A stretch of 64,000 bases of DNA from Prorocentrum cordatum (GCA_963575745.1 CAUYUJ010013969.1:275609-339608); one strand, 5' to 3'; positions 19,151 to 30,738 are shown, counted from the stretch's first letter. A program made the numbers and translations. The notes: a model not told the origin generated them from the letters alone.

Positions 19151-20385
19151 CGTGTCCTAGTTGTCTCGATGCTGATGTGTACGGTATCGATCGGTGCCAG
19201 TGGGTTCGCCCATGAACGTGCAGTCTTAGAATCGGCTCTCGAAGTTGACAACCCCCCTGGCGGCCATCAAATGTCATGGCTGTTTTGTGAGCCCTTCGCC
19301 TGCCCAGGAAAGTGTTGATGACTGTTCGGAGACCACCCCGAGGGTGGTGATCACCCCAACTTCGACGCCAGGGTGTAGGGCATCAAACTCGATGGTCGTT
19401 TCGGACCATCCAAACCCATCAATTGTCATACTAACCTCTAGACTGCCAAGAGAAGTCTCAAAGGAAGGGGCTCTCCTGGCAGCGGCTGCCCTCGGCCACG
19501 GAGAGGTCCCCGCCCTGGACTTGAGGAAGGGCCCGAACACCAGGGACCCTCCTGAACACCAAGTGGTCCTTGCTTCGGCTTCCTGACTGGAGGCCGCAAC
19601 ATGCCGCCGCTCTGGTGCTCCTGGTCGGGCTAGTTTCGGTTCCCAACTCCTCGCGATAACGCCCGTTACCAGGGCTGCCCCCCCCCTCCCCGCCCTGGTA
19701 ACGTCACTATTCGCACGGCGTCGTCTGGGAATTGCCAGGGGTAGCTATGCAATTCCCATGGACGGGGTCGGTCGGCACAATCCGGCCCCTTCATTCCCTC
19801 CCCCTAAGCAACGCCTGTCATCGCCAGAGGATTCAAGAACAGTGGGGTCGTGGAGCGCACGAAGCGCTGGCTACGTGTCCAGCGGCAGAAACCAAGCACC
19901 GGTGGCGCGCTGATGTGCCGAGCGCGGGGGCAGGTGGCGGACCTCGATTGCTCCAGGCCGCTGGATGTATAGGAAGACAAGGCCTTAAGTGTCGAACCAC
20001 GGACCTCCCCAAACATCTGACGTCGTGATGATTTCACATCGGCGCCCCCAAGAGATCACAACCCATGAGCGGGGACAGGCTTTACATCCCAAGTCGTTTT
20101 TGACTGGCACGGGGCCTGGTGAGACCTTCGGGGGCCGAGAAACGCCTAGAACGTTCCGTCGTGAGTTTGGATTATGTTCACGACGCGGGAAGTCAGGGTC
20201 TCCTGGAGTGCGCTCTGGCCAGAATTCCGAGGCGGATCCGGCCGTGGCGACGTGGAGTCTCTCAGAGCCCCCCCCGGAAGGGAGCAAGGCGCCTGAAAGC
20301 TTTGGTCATCGTCGATGGACGTCTGGTCCGCCCTCTTCTGCGGCAACTCATGGGAGCCTACCATCCCAGTGTGTTGACTGCTGCG
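19151..20385. other. Intergenic, no gene seen
   Basis: Mixed sequence with short open frames only. One string at 20002-20027 (GACCTCCCCAAACATC then TGACGTCGTG) recurs with two differences at 57005-57030. Confidence 0.5.
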
Positions 20386-20505
20386 ACGTGACGCTCATCG
20401 ACGCTAGTCGCCGCTAAATCGACGCTAATCGACGCTAGTCGACGCTAGATCGGCGCTCTGTCATGGATGCCCAGACGCTAGCGCACGCTAATACACGCTG
20501 AGGAC
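20386..20505 (+). repeat. CGACGCTAAT short tandem repeat
   Basis: About ten imperfect copies of a 10-base unit: TCGACGCTAG, TCGCCGCTAA, TCGACGCTAA and similar, decaying into GACGCTAGCGCACGCTAAT. Confidence 0.75.
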
Positions 20506-20756
20506 ATACAAGGCTCCCACGAGGAGCCTTCAATGGCTAAGATGGAACTGCGAGGGCAGACAAGGCTCCCACGATCTGCTGCCGAACCCGAAGACGAAGC
20601 CGGGACGATGATGACATCGGGTGGGGATAATCCGAGAACCTCTTCGATCGGAGGATGCCTCGGGCGCCACGGCCTTCTCAGAGCGCTCTGGAACGGATTC
20701 ACCCTCGTCCCAGCCCCGTCCTGATGGGCCCATTTTCCACTCCCACTACCATACGT

Positions 20757-20842
20757 AGGAGGGGGAGGAGGAGGGGGAGGAGGAGGGGGAGGAGGAGGGG
20801 GAGGAGGAGGGGGAGGAGGAGGAGGAGGAGGAGGAGGAGGAC
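20757..20842. repeat. GGGGGAGGA minisatellite
   Basis: Perfect and near-perfect copies of AGGAGGGGG, ending in a GGA run. C-rich DNA follows to 20890. Confidence 0.85.
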
Positions 20843-20889
20843 CTCCTCGTCCTCCCTCCCCCCCCGTCCTCCCTCCCCCCCCCGTTCTG

Positions 20890-22216
20890 CACTTGGCAGG
20901 GGTGGTGGAACGTTTGCCCATCACGTCCGACGATCTGCTGCCGAACCCTCCTGCACCGCAGCGCGAGCGAGCGAATCGCGGCGGCGACGGGGCGCGGCGC
21001 CTGCGGGCGTCAGCGGTCCGCGGCCCCCCGCCCGGGCGCCATTCGCACCGGGCGGGGGCGGGGGCGGCCGGCCTGCGGGGCCCCTCGCTCGCCGCCGTCG
21101 TTCCCCGACAGCGCCACGCCGTGGGAAGAGACGCTCGGCGCGGAGATCCCAAGGCGAGCGCCGCTCGTCTGGCGAGTTCCCTGCGCACAGAGGGGGCCCG
21201 ACCACAAGAAGCCTTCCATAAGAAACCCCCGCCCCGAGACCCCAGGGCGTCCAGGGATGTTTGGTGTGGGAACGCCACGCTGCCCACAGCAAAACCATCG
21301 AAACACCCAAGAAACCAAGAGCATCTTGGAGGCAAGCAGGGCGTTTCTTGGCATGGGTCTCCACTGTACGTCGTGGCCGTCGTCGTCGTCGCCCGCCTTC
21401 CGAAGTAGCGGCACCGGCCGTGCGGCGCGAAAACAACCTCGACGGAGCGCTGCTGATTTCTCCAGCCTTCGGAAGCCGCCACGGGGCCGCTGGAGCGTCA
21501 GAGAACGGCTCGGGGCGCCAAGCCGGTCCCCGGGGAATATTGTCCCGACCTCTGGTGAGCCACGCTGCAGAGAGAAGCGCGCCGTCGGATCCCTGCGCTG
21601 CGCAGCTCCAACTTCCATGTCCACACAGACGACCTTCGAATACGGCATCCTGCTGCTGGGCGGCACTGGTACGACGAATGCTGTCAAGGCACACTTGGTC
21701 CCAAACTATCAGGAAGTTGCCGCTCGACCCGAACTTGCATGCTGAAGTCCAGAGTTGGCAAGAAGCTGTCGAAATTCATGCTGTGCGGCAGACCTGCCAG
21801 CATACACCCACACGTAAACAATTACTAGTAGCGTTTGGCTCTGAACTCTTCAGCGGTATTCCTGCGCGCTGGCCAGGCGTTGGCAAGACGAAGACGATCG
21901 CACACACATCAATCGCTACATATGGGGATACCTGGCAAGAGCGCGAGCAGCTCACCGGCATCATAATCAGCGGGCAGCATAGGTAAGGACAGGCCGTGCC
22001 AGCTGAGGTCAGCACGACGCACTTATCGCCCTAGCCCCTAGCGAAGCCCAGACCTAGGGCCTGAGAGAGGCAGATAAGCAAGATCGAAACGAAGATCCTC
22101 GGACCTCCGCTGTGGGGTCTCCTCGCGCGTCATCCTGGGGCATCGTGAAACTCTGGTGAGTACGGCAAGGTCGTGTCGTGACGACGTCGGGGGTGGTTTC
22201 TGACACGGCCACAATG
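20890..22216. other. GC-rich then balanced intergenic DNA
   Basis: GC-rich to about 21230, then mixed. Two long open frames overlap here on opposite strands (about 20893-21408 plus and 20921-21694 minus), which argues against both. No domain is recognised. Confidence 0.45.
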
Positions 22217-22365
22217 AAAGGGGCACAGGGACACACCAATAAGTACACAAATCCAAGTTTTTCGTATACTTTCTGGGTATTCGTCCTCCCCACCACTTCC
22301 CATATTTTCCAATATTTTCCGGGGAATCGCCGACTAAATGTGTCTGTGTGTTTTTCCCCTCCTGG
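22217..22365 (+). repeat. Dispersed repeat R2, copy A
   Basis: About 150 bases: GGGACACACCAATAAGTACA, then two internal copies of a CCCATATTTTCC-like motif separated by CGTCCTCCCCACC, then GGGGAATCG and GTGTCTGTGTG, ending CCCCTCCTGG. Also found at 30579-30738 and 50352-50516 (plus) and 57519-57684 (minus). Confidence 0.8.
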
Positions 22366-22531
22366 CACGATCACTCGATCTTGAACGATCGCGGCTCTCC
22401 AACAGCACGGATCGTCAGATGTCTCCTGGGGAGAGATCCCTGCAACTCTGCCTCTCCTCGGGCACGTCTCGGCCATAATCTCAAGGTGAGTCCGACCGCG
22501 GAGACGACGATGCGGACAACCTAACATCTTT

Positions 22532-22868
22532 ATATATATATATATATATATGTATACATATACATATATATATATATGTGTACAGATATACATATATATA
22601 CATATGTATATATGTGTAAGTATGTGTATGTATGTGTATGTATGTATGTATGTATGTATGTATGTATGTATACATGTATGTATGTATGTATGTATGCATG
22701 CATGTATGTATGTATGTATGTATGTATGTATGTATGTATGTATGTATGTATGTATGCATGCATGCATGTATGTATGTATGTATGTATGTATGTATGTATG
22801 TATGTATGTATGTATGTATGTATGTATGTATGTATGTATGTATGTATGTATGTATGTATGTATGTATA
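22532..22868 (+). repeat. (TA)n and (TATG)n microsatellite
   Basis: A TA/TACA-rich stretch at 22532-22615 followed by about 60 copies of TATG to 22868, with a few CATG interruptions at three places. The Met-Tyr-Val-Cys open frames are artefacts. Confidence 0.95.
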
Positions 22869-25039
22869 TGCGTGTGTCTACCCACGGCATCTTTCAGTTT
22901 CGGGCTCCCTTGCCGAGACATCCGAGGCGCAGTGAGCGCGGATCGAAATCTGGCCTCAAGAGGCTAGATTTGTATTATATCCACTGCGCTTCGGCCTTTT
23001 GGCGCCCCTTCCTAGAAAGTCCAAGACGTAGTGGACTTGTGGTGTCGAAAACACGGATATCGTAGCGACAGAAGCTTCCAAAGGTCCTCCGAAGGAGCCC
23101 TGGAAGCTCTGGGAAGGAGCTTCTGGAAAACGTCAGGGCACACACGACATGGGAAACAATGAGAAAGGCCTGCCGGGACACGCTGCAAATTCAAACAAAT
23201 TCCTGCCCGGAGGCCAGAATGAGCTCCGGTGCTACCCTTGCCAGCTGGGAACCTGAAGCCCTCTTTGGATCTCCAGGAGCGATCCGGGAGTTACGGATAC
23301 CCATCGGTCGGAAGAAGTAGGTAGAAACATGAAGTAGGAAGGCGTTGGAAATAGATTGGGTTTCCGCACGCCTCCTGAAGAGGAACGAAGAGGGAAAACC
23401 ACTCGACTCTTGAAGTAGGGAAGGCGCTGAAAGTAGATTGGAACCTGGGAATCTGAAAATACCTACTTTCAACGACCGATGGGTACAGCTCTTGCCCGCA
23501 GAGGAGGCCCGGGAGAGAGGCCACAGACGCTCACACAACTCGAGCCTCGACGTCTGCGAGGGGGGCGGAGCGCTGCGGCCTCGCGTTCGGAGCAGGCGGG
23601 TGACGCTCGCGCGCGCCGCCCCGGCCCACCCCAAGATGCGCTCGGGCCAGCTGCCGACACGGCGAGGGGCGCGGTCCAGAGGGCGGCGAGAGGGGCGCGG
23701 TCCAGAGGGCGGCGAAGGCCGGCTTCTCCTGTGAGTCTTTCTGGAAGCTCAGTCCAACAGATCTAGCCTCGGATCAGTAGCCTCTGGTTGCATTCAGCGG
23801 CCTTCTGTGATTACTAGCGGCCTTCAGTGGCCTTCAGTAGCCTCTTAGCAGCCTTTAGCAGCCTTTGGCCGCCTTCAGAGACCTTTAGTGGCCTTGAGCA
23901 GCCGTTAGTAGCCTCTTCACAATTGCAGAAATTGCATTATGCATGTTCAAATGAGCTCCCAAAACGACCGGCTCCCAAACTTGCCAGACCTCAAGCGTCG
24001 AGATCTGTCTGCTTCGCAGCACGGCTCCCCAGATCTGATCACGGGCGGCGAACATATCCGTATCCGCGCCCTTGCGGTCTGGATTCCGGGAGCCAGTGCC
24101 CGAGGAAACGCGGTCGTACGGATACGTCCCGCGCGGAGCAGCCGCGAAAAATGCGCCTCGCAGCCGCGGGGTCGCAGCCCAAGGGCCTGGCCCGCGAGGC
24201 CGCGGATGCGGAATTGTTTGTCGTCCACGATCTGACCCCTTCCGGGGGACCATGCTCTGGGGCCCAGCGAAGGCCCGGGAGGCCGAAGACTACCAACCGC
24301 CTTCCGTGAAGGGTGGAGTGGGTGAGGACAGGGATGGAGGACGATCAGGGGGAGGGCCGCTGGTGGGGCCTGAGGGAGTGGCGTTTTTGCAAGTGGGGGA
24401 GGACGGAGGAGGGCGAGGAGGGCGAGGATGAGAGTCCTCCTCATTCCAGGGTCCCCGTTGTCGTTATCCTCTTGTCTGTTTCTCTATTTTCTCTCACTGT
24501 ACGTGCTTGTCACCGCGAAATCATCCTCATCGGGAGGTCCAATAGAGGAGAAGGAGGAGGAGGAGGAAGAGGAGGGAGAGCGCGACCCAAGCTTTTATAC
24601 GATAATCGGTTTTTATTGACCTACCCTTCCTGAGCCTCTACAAACCTTTAGGGGCCTCCCTAGGTGCCTCCAGAACGTCAGGAATCTCCGGAGACCTCAA
24701 GAGGAAAGGGGAAGGAGGGATCCAGGATCGGCGTTTCTTTTTGCGTGTCCTTCGCGGTCCCCTTCCAAATGGGCCATTGGGCAACCGCATTGTATCCTGT
24801 CGTGCCCTGGCTTGCATGTTCTTGTGTTGGCCGTTGTACAGGTCGGGTTGTTTCTGCACGCGCAACCCTCTTCGGTTGTCCCCCAACAGCGCACGCTCGG
24901 TGGTCATGTGCTCAGTGCAATCCGCTAACGCTCTCGCTGATATGGACCTACTGGCCGCGAAATAGAGTAAAACAAATGTGTCCCTCGCTGTGCAGATCGT
25001 GCCGGTCGGGCGGCTCGCCGACCTCGCTCTGCTGTTTTA
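22869..25039. other. Intergenic, short repeats only
   Basis: No convincing gene. Local structure: a related pair of AAGTAGG...GGCGYTG-AAAGTAGATTGG strings at 23318-23440, and a degenerate 12-base CCTTTAGCAG-like repeat at 23775-23915 (CCTTCAGTGG, CCTTTAGCAG, CCTTTGGCCG). A GGAGGAGG stretch lies at 24545-24575. Confidence 0.5.
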
Positions 25040-25044
25040 GACGT

Positions 25045-25240
25045 CTCCCCAGTGGGGGCCCGAATAAATGGAAGCGGATGGTCGCGCCGGATCGGCGATG
25101 CTGTGGCGATGTATCGGCGACGTCGGCAATGCATCGGCGCCGCCGTCGTGGAGAACATCGGGCCCAGCATCGAAGAGCATCGCCGATGCATCGGCGATGC
25201 GGCGCGACCCTCCGACCCCTCTACCCTGACCCAATTCAGA
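25045..25240. repeat. Palindromic repeat R3, copy 1 (GCATCGSCGATGC core)
   Basis: Inverted repeat of about 190 bases. Right arm: GCATCGCCGATGCATCGG, then GCGGCGCGACCCTCCGACCC. The left arm has the complement (GGTCGCGCCGGATCGGCGATG) with mismatches. Same core and outer flank as 49717-49849 and 50518-50698. Confidence 0.65.
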
Positions 25241-25503
25241 ATGCCAAGGTCTTAGCCGCTTGGGGCTCTGTTCGCGGCGCGCATTCCTCTGCGCCGCCCG
25301 CCAGCACAGCCTTCCTGCTGGCCCCGGCGCCCTTTTTCGGGTTGTCGCCCAGGTCCTTCCTTTTCGAAAACAACTACTTGATATGAGTCATGCTCTCGTC
25401 TCGGTGCTAGATATTGCTACCCGTTTTCCCCGGAGTCTGTGCGGAAGCTGTTCTGCCTGCTCCGCGCATTGCCTACTGCACATAGTTCCTAGTTTGATAT
25501 CGT

Positions 25504-25523
25504 ATAGGCATTGTTTTACCATT
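25504..25523 (+). repeat. Target-site duplication, 3' side of retrogene
   Basis: ATAGGCATTGTTTTACCATT. Matches 26571-26590 at 18 of 20 positions in the same orientation. The two copies bracket the SL-bearing MAPEG gene exactly. Confidence 0.8.
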
Positions 25524-25839
25524 TTTTCTCGCACGGCAATGCAACCCCAAGATTGCACACTCTCCGCGTGTCACTTGAAGCGCACACCTGGGAAAGCGTG
25601 AAACCGGAGAAGGAGGAGGAGAACGACCACGAAGAGGGGGGGGCGGGTGAGGACACTAGTGGCCCGTAAAACAGGGGTCGAGGAGTTTGCAGACGAGGAT
25701 ACTCTTGTGCTGGGGGCTTCAAAAACATTCACTGCAGTGGTGCGGAGCACGCGACTGTCAGTGGATGTCGGACTCGCCGCCTGCACGCATTGACTCGGAT
25801 TGGACATTGACAAGAAGCAGGGCGCCGCCTCTGCACGGC

Positions 25840-26454
25840 TCACATTCCATCGTCAGAGGCAGAACCAGAATGATCCGACGATGCCCCGCTGAGCTTGAAC
25901 ATCACCTTGCAAAGTTGTGCCAACACCCCACCAACAGCACCCCAAGCCACCACCATCATCGCCACCCACGCCAAGAGGATGAACAACGGCCACATCCACG
26001 TCGCTGTGGGTTCCAGCTGCTGTCCCGTGCATGCCGTGTACGACAGGGCAACGAGGTACCACCCGATTACCATGTAGCCAGGCTGCGTCGAAAGTTCCAC
26101 GAGCAGCGTGAACTGTCCCCCGTAGGACCACAGAATCGGGTAGACGAACCGAAAGCCCACGTAGACGAACCCCAGGGCTCCGGCGACCCGAGCGTTGCCA
26201 AACACCGCGTACAGCCACAGCAGCAGGAGGAAGGCGACCATCTGCTCCATAGCATTGGCTACCGTCCTGTCTGCCATCTCCCACTCGGGGCACTTGTAGT
26301 CGAACCGCGAGAGCTCCACCTTCCTCCTCATGGCGCTCCTCGCGGCCACCGCCCGCATGAACAGCTGGTTGGCCAGGAAGCCGTACCACACCACCAGGTA
26401 CGCGCACGTGGCCCCCACGGCGAGAGAGTACTCGCCCATCTCCACGGGCGCCAT
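25840..26454 (-). CDS. MAPEG-family integral membrane protein (retrogene)
   Basis: 204 residues from the ATG at 26454 to the stop at 25840. The frame is open further upstream through the SL, so I chose the first ATG downstream of the leader. Hydrophobic helices at about residues 9-33, 66-86, 90-109, 123-142 and 152-178. The segment DRTVANAMEQMVAFLLLLW at about 62-80 matches the MAPEG signature (R-T-x2-N-x2-E before a transmembrane helix), and a second conserved block FVYVGFRFVYPILW follows. MAPEG proteins (membrane-associated proteins in eicosanoid and glutathione metabolism) are usually about 150 residues with four helices; this one has a C-terminal extension with an additional helix and a Ser/Asp-rich tail. 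Subfamily and enzymatic activity cannot be assigned. The frame is intact, so the copy could be functional. Confidence 0.82.
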   Translation of the reverse strand: MAPVEMGEYSLAVGATCAYLVVWYGFLANQLFMRAVAARSAMRRKVELSRFDYKCPEWEMADRTVANAMEQMVAFLLLLWLYAVFGNARVAGALGFVYVGFRFVYPILWSYGGQFTLLVELSTQPGYMVIGWYLVALSYTACTGQQLEPTATWMWPLFILLAWVAMMVVAWGAVGGVLAQLCKVMFKLSGASSDHSGSASDDGM

Positions 26455-26549
26455 GCCTGCTCCAGGACGACACCGCCAGGACCTGGCCGCCGGCGCCTGT
26501 GGCCGCCCGCGCCAGAGAAGATGTGCGCGCTTCGCGCGCGGCCGCCGCT

Positions 26550-26571
26550 CTTGAGCCAAAAGGGCTACGGA
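26550..26571 (-). other. Full-length genomic spliced leader (DinoSL)
   Basis: Minus strand: TCCGTAGCCCTTTTGG then CTCAAG. It differs from the DinoSL consensus at one of 22 positions (A to C at base 10). It retains the first seven bases that are usually lost from relics after a further round of trans-splicing, which points to a young insertion. Confidence 0.92.
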
Positions 26572-26590
26572 TAGGCATTGCTTGACCATT
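26571..26590 (+). repeat. Target-site duplication, 5' side of retrogene
   Basis: ATAGGCATTGCTTGACCATT, directly abutting the first base of the spliced leader. Partner of 25504-25523. Confidence 0.8.
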
Positions 26591-27639
26591 GAATAGCACT
26601 TGTTCCTTCGACATGGTGTCTTCGCTGCATCGCGGGCCTCATTTTCTGATCGGCGCTTTGTCCCAACGCGGGCCACTTTTCTGGAGCCAGGTCCTGTCTC
26701 ATCGGTGTCGCCACCCCCGTCCCCTCCTCCACCTTCTCCTGGTTCCCCTGCACTCCCCGCTCGTTCCACTCCAGTTGTTGCTGCTGCTAAAGCTCGTTCT
26801 CGTCCTCCTCCTCCTTCATCATCATCTTTTCTCCCCCGTTCATACTGCCACTTATCCGCCACCGCCTCTTCCACCGCCGATTGCGCACAACGCGATAAGG
26901 CAAATCTTGTAACCCCAAACCCGCTATGACACGCGTCGGCGAGTTGAGAACACAGTCGGCGCAATGGAATAAGGACGGGTGGGGAGGATGAGGTGTTAAA
27001 AATGGCGAGTGCGCGTCTGGCTTGACATTGATATCACTCTCCTCTCCCCCCGACTACGTGCTGATCCCTCCTAGGCGCCCCCGTGGCGCCTCATGACCAA
27101 ATCGTGATTCCTCTTCCTCCTCTTCTCCCCTTCCGCTTATCCCCCACCTTCCCCCTGCTCCTCCTCCTCCTGCCCCTCCGCTTTCACCTTCTTTGCGTTC
27201 CTCTTTTCGTCGGTTTCGTCCTCCCTCTCGCCCGCACCCCCGCTGCTCCTACTTTTACGGGCCATGGCACGGGCGCCCTACCTGTATCATCTGCATGCCT
27301 TGAAAGGTGCCCTTCTTCCCGTCACGCACGACATGGCTCACGTCCACGAAGAAAGCCGACTTCGGCAATTTCCTTAGGCACTTACCACTGCACTGAAAGG
27401 CCTGCCAACAGCGCGACGCGAACCTGTCGGCACTGCAATCTGCGCATACAACTTTACTCTTTCTCGTGAAGTGCTCGCTCTCCTGTTTGGCGCCTAGGTG
27501 CTCCTGCCGAGCACATTGTTCCTTGCACGCTGCGCGCATCAGCAGTCTCTTCAAACGCCTCGCATCATCCGCCACACCCTTCGCGGCGATGCCCCGCTCA
27601 TGACAACGTTCGCACACCGTTCTTGCTCCTTTCTTCGTC
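26591..27639. other. Intergenic, pyrimidine-rich
   Basis: CT-rich stretches at 26700-26840 and 27110-27240. The 27260-27640 part is mixed, with a minus-strand open frame (27617-27255) rich in Cys, Arg and Lys. I do not recognise it and it has no supporting domain. Confidence 0.45.
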
Positions 27640-28975
27640 CGGTGGCGGTTGAAACGGCCGACCTCCCAGAAGGTCCGCTCCGACCACTTTATCCCGCGTC
27701 GCGCCGCGTCCCCCCCATCCCATCATCCCCCGTGCCCCCCCAGGCGTTCCGCAGCGGCCCAGGCGTCGTTCCGCGTCGCGCCACGCTCCCCCCCCGCCCT
27801 ACCTCTCTTCAGCGTTCCCGAATGGCCAAAGAGACCTCCGCCCAATCCCCCTCTCCGCCCCGACCATGTTGTTCCGCGTCGTACCGCGCCGCCCCCCCCC
27901 CGGACCCCTCGCCCTTTCCCCCAGCGTTCCCGTGGAACCTCCGCCAAGTGTTCCCTCCGTCCCGACCATGTTATTCCGCGTCGCACGGCCCCCCCCGGCC
28001 CCCTCTCACCCCCCCCCCAGCGTTCCCCAGCGGCAGAGAGGAACCTCCTGCCAGTGCCCCGTCCGCCCCGACAATTTCATTCCGCGTCGCACCACGCCCT
28101 CCCCTCCCCGCCCCCCTCCCGCCCCTCCCTGGTGTTCCCCAGCGGCCCAGTGGAACTCCCGCCCAATGCCCCTCCCGCCCCGACTTCCTTATCCCGCGCT
28201 GCACCCCCCCCACCACCTTCCCACCCCCTCTCCCACCCATGACCCACCCCTTCCCCGCGCCCCATGCCAACCCGCCCCGGCGCTCCACAGCGGCTCAGTG
28301 GAGCCCCCGCCCGCCCAACGCCCCCGCCGCCCCGACAAATTCACTCCGCGTCGCACCGCGCCCCCCCCCCGCCCCCTTCCCCCATCCCCAGTGCCCCCCA
28401 GCTGCCCAGTGGAACTTCCGCCAGTGCCCCCTCCGCCCCGACATTACTATTCCGCGTCGCAGCGCGCGCCCCCTTCCCCGCCCTCCATCGCCCTTTTCCC
28501 CAGAGTTCCCCAGCGGCCCAGTGGAACCCCCGCCCAATCCCCCCACCGCCCCGACAATTCCCGCCCCCCTTCGGCCCGCCTTTCCCCGGCGTTCAGCCGC
28601 ACATTTTCCCCCCATTACCCGCCCCTCCTCCTCGCGCCCCCAACCCCAGCGCTCTCCAGCGGCCCAGTGGAACCTCCGCCAAGTGCCCCCGCCCCTCCAC
28701 CCCGACCATGTCATTATGTTTCACATCGCGCCCCGCCCCACTGCACCCCCGCCCCCCCCTCCCGCCACAGCGTTCCTGAAACCGCCGCCCAGTGCCTCCT
28801 CCGCACCGACAATTTTATACCGCGTCTCCCCAGCGTTCCCCAGCGGCCCAGTGGAACCTCCGCACAGTGCCCGTTTTCCCGCGTCACACGGCGCGCCCCG
28901 CTCCCGCCCCCCATCCCCCTTTCCCCAGCGTTCCCCAACGGCCCACTGGAACCCCCGCCCGCCCCGCGCCCCCTC
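27640..28975. repeat. GC-rich minisatellite, unit about 80-130 bases
   Basis: Roughly a dozen variable copies of a unit containing CCCCAGCGGCCCAGTGGAAC, then CCTCCGCC, CAATGCCCC, CCGCCCCGACAATTT, ATTCCGCGTCGCACCGCG and a C-run. Unit length varies mostly in the C-run. Long open frames on both strands (up to 629 codons at 27498-29387) are an effect of the repeat. Confidence 0.85.
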
Positions 28976-30578
28976 CGCCTCCGTTTCGGGCCCCTGGGAG
29001 GTTTTTCGGATTCTCCGCAAACTTTTTGGGCGTTTGTTGGAGGCCTCGTGGGGGCACGTTGGAAGTCTTGGAGGCCGTCTCGCGGGGGGGGGGCTCGGGG
29101 CCTCCTCGAGCTCGCCCTGCCAATCCCATATTGCGGCCCTCGCTGGGCCCTCCTTATCCGACTTCTCGCGCCCAATCTCTCTCCCCCGTCTTCCTCCTTC
29201 ACCTCCTCCTCTCCCGCCCCCCTGCTGCGCCAGAGCCATGGCGCACGCGCCACTTCTCTTCGCTGGTCTGCACCATTTTCCCCGCGGAGGACTGAGATCA
29301 ATGGAATCTCTGGGCCCACCTGGAAGGCTCTCGTCGGCGCGGCCGGGGCCTCTGAATTGGGACATCGAACACCACGTGAGGCTGTAGGAGGTAGCATGGA
29401 ACTGGGCTCCCCACTCGGGAAAAGAGTTCGCCCGCGGGCCGCCGCGCCCTCCACAGGAGGCCGGGCGCCCGGGGCGCCCTGGCGCGAGGGTGCCGGGCAA
29501 CGACGTCCGGTGGCCGCGGGCTGGGGCCGCGCGGGTGCCCCCCTCTATAGGCGGGGGCCTCGCGGACTCGCGCGCAGGGTGGCGCGGCACCCGCCGTGCA
29601 TGTAACGAGTGGGACCGGGGGGGGGACAGCGGCGGGGGGGCCCGAGAGGACAAGGGGGGGGAAGCTCCCCTCCCCCCGCCCGCCGTCGCCTCTCGCCACA
29701 TCTAACCTCCCTCCTTTGGGGAGGACGGAGCCCTCCAACTGCGGGGATGGAGCAACACATATGAACATCACGCACATCCACAGACTAGGCGACGCAACAT
29801 GGCGGTGGCCTGGCTTCGGCCCGATGGCAATGAACCATAGAACGCGTCGCGGATTGAATGCAACGAAGGGATCGCACCTAGTCCGAGGGAGCAGAAGGGA
29901 CCGTCCCAAGCCGCCGATCATCGCTTCTCAGAAAGCAAAGCAGCAAATGCAGATTGTCCGCTGCTCTTGGTCAGAAAATAACTTGCCTCCGTCGCTCCGC
30001 CTCCTTGGCCCGCAGCTTCAGATCCCGCTGCCTCGCACCCTCTCGGTGGGGTCCTGAGGGATGGGGAACTGAGGACCCTCACAGATGGGTTCCCGAGGGA
30101 TTAGGAGGGCCTGGGTTGTTTCTCGGTGTGCTCCTCGCAGATGGGGTCCCGAGGGATGGAGACCTCAGAATGTATGAAGCGTGCCAAGGGTGGATTTAAG
30201 TTGCTTGGGGCACCTCGTCCTGAGAGCCATCCCTCAGGACCCCATCGTTGCATCACAGACCCTCTTTTCGCCCGGAACTCGCCAAGCGGTTGCTACTCAG
30301 CGGTCGCGACCTCACTTGAGTTTCACTTTCGGCTTCGCCCCCACAAGGTTCGTCGGCGAGCCCGCGGGAAGCGAGATGGGCAAGGCCTTCTCGAAGGCAG
30401 CGAGGAGTCTCTTAGAAGCCCCCCAGCCTTCTGAGAAGCCGGCGACGCCTTCGGAGGATGCTTAAGAACACTTCTCAGAAGGTCGGAGGTCTTCTAAGCC
30501 TTCCGAGACTCTGAGAAGGTCCCCCTTGATGTCCCCCCTGGGCTCGCCGCCGAAAGATAACTCATTTCCCAAAAATGA
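28976..30578. other. Intergenic, GC-rich
   Basis: GC-rich to about 29700, then balanced. A GGTCCCGAGGGAT-like string recurs at about 30051, 30091 and 30139. No gene recognised. Confidence 0.45.
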
Positions 30579-30738
30579 AGAGGCCCCAGGACACACAAAT
30601 AAATACACACAAATAAAACTATTCCCCATATTTTCCCATATTTTCTGGGTTTATGTTTTCCCCCCCACTGCCCATATTTTCCATATTTTCTGGGGAATCG
30701 AGGATTATTTGTGTCTGTGTGCTTCTCTTCCTCCTGAA
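30579..30738 (+). repeat. Dispersed repeat R2, copy B
   Basis: CCCAGGACACACAAATAAAT at the start; CCCATATTTTCCCATATTTT and CCCATATTTTCCATATTTTC inside; GGGGAATCGAGGATTATTTG then TGTCTGTGTGC near the end. ACAAATAA near the start and TTATTTGT near the end are complementary, so the element has weak terminal inverted repeats. Confidence 0.85.

Larger units (their letters stand above)
25524..26571 (-). mobile_element. Retroposed processed gene (SL mRNA copy) carrying MAPEG CDS
   Basis: On the minus strand the unit starts with a full DinoSL (26571-26550), then a 5' UTR of about 95 bases, an intronless coding region (26454-25840), a 3' UTR of about 310 bases and a short A-run (TTTT on plus, 25524-25527). 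It is bracketed by an imperfect 20-base direct repeat (25504-25523 and 26571-26590; the first base of the leader and the last base of the repeat overlap). Full leader, no introns, terminal A-run and target duplication are together the signature of LINE-style target-primed reverse transcription of a trans-spliced mRNA. Confidence 0.82.

Noticed and set aside
19985-20010. GTGGTTCGACAC (minus strand) as a tRNA T-arm
   Set aside because: No acceptor stem, D-arm or anticodon stem can be placed around it. I found no tRNA, rRNA or snRNA gene in the window.
20478-21694. 334-codon and 257-codon minus-strand frames
   Set aside because: One runs through the GGGGGAGGA minisatellite as poly-Pro; both overlap equal frames on the other strand.
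27498-29387. 629-codon open frame
   Set aside because: It runs through the minisatellite; the other frames are equally open and the product is Pro/Arg repeat.
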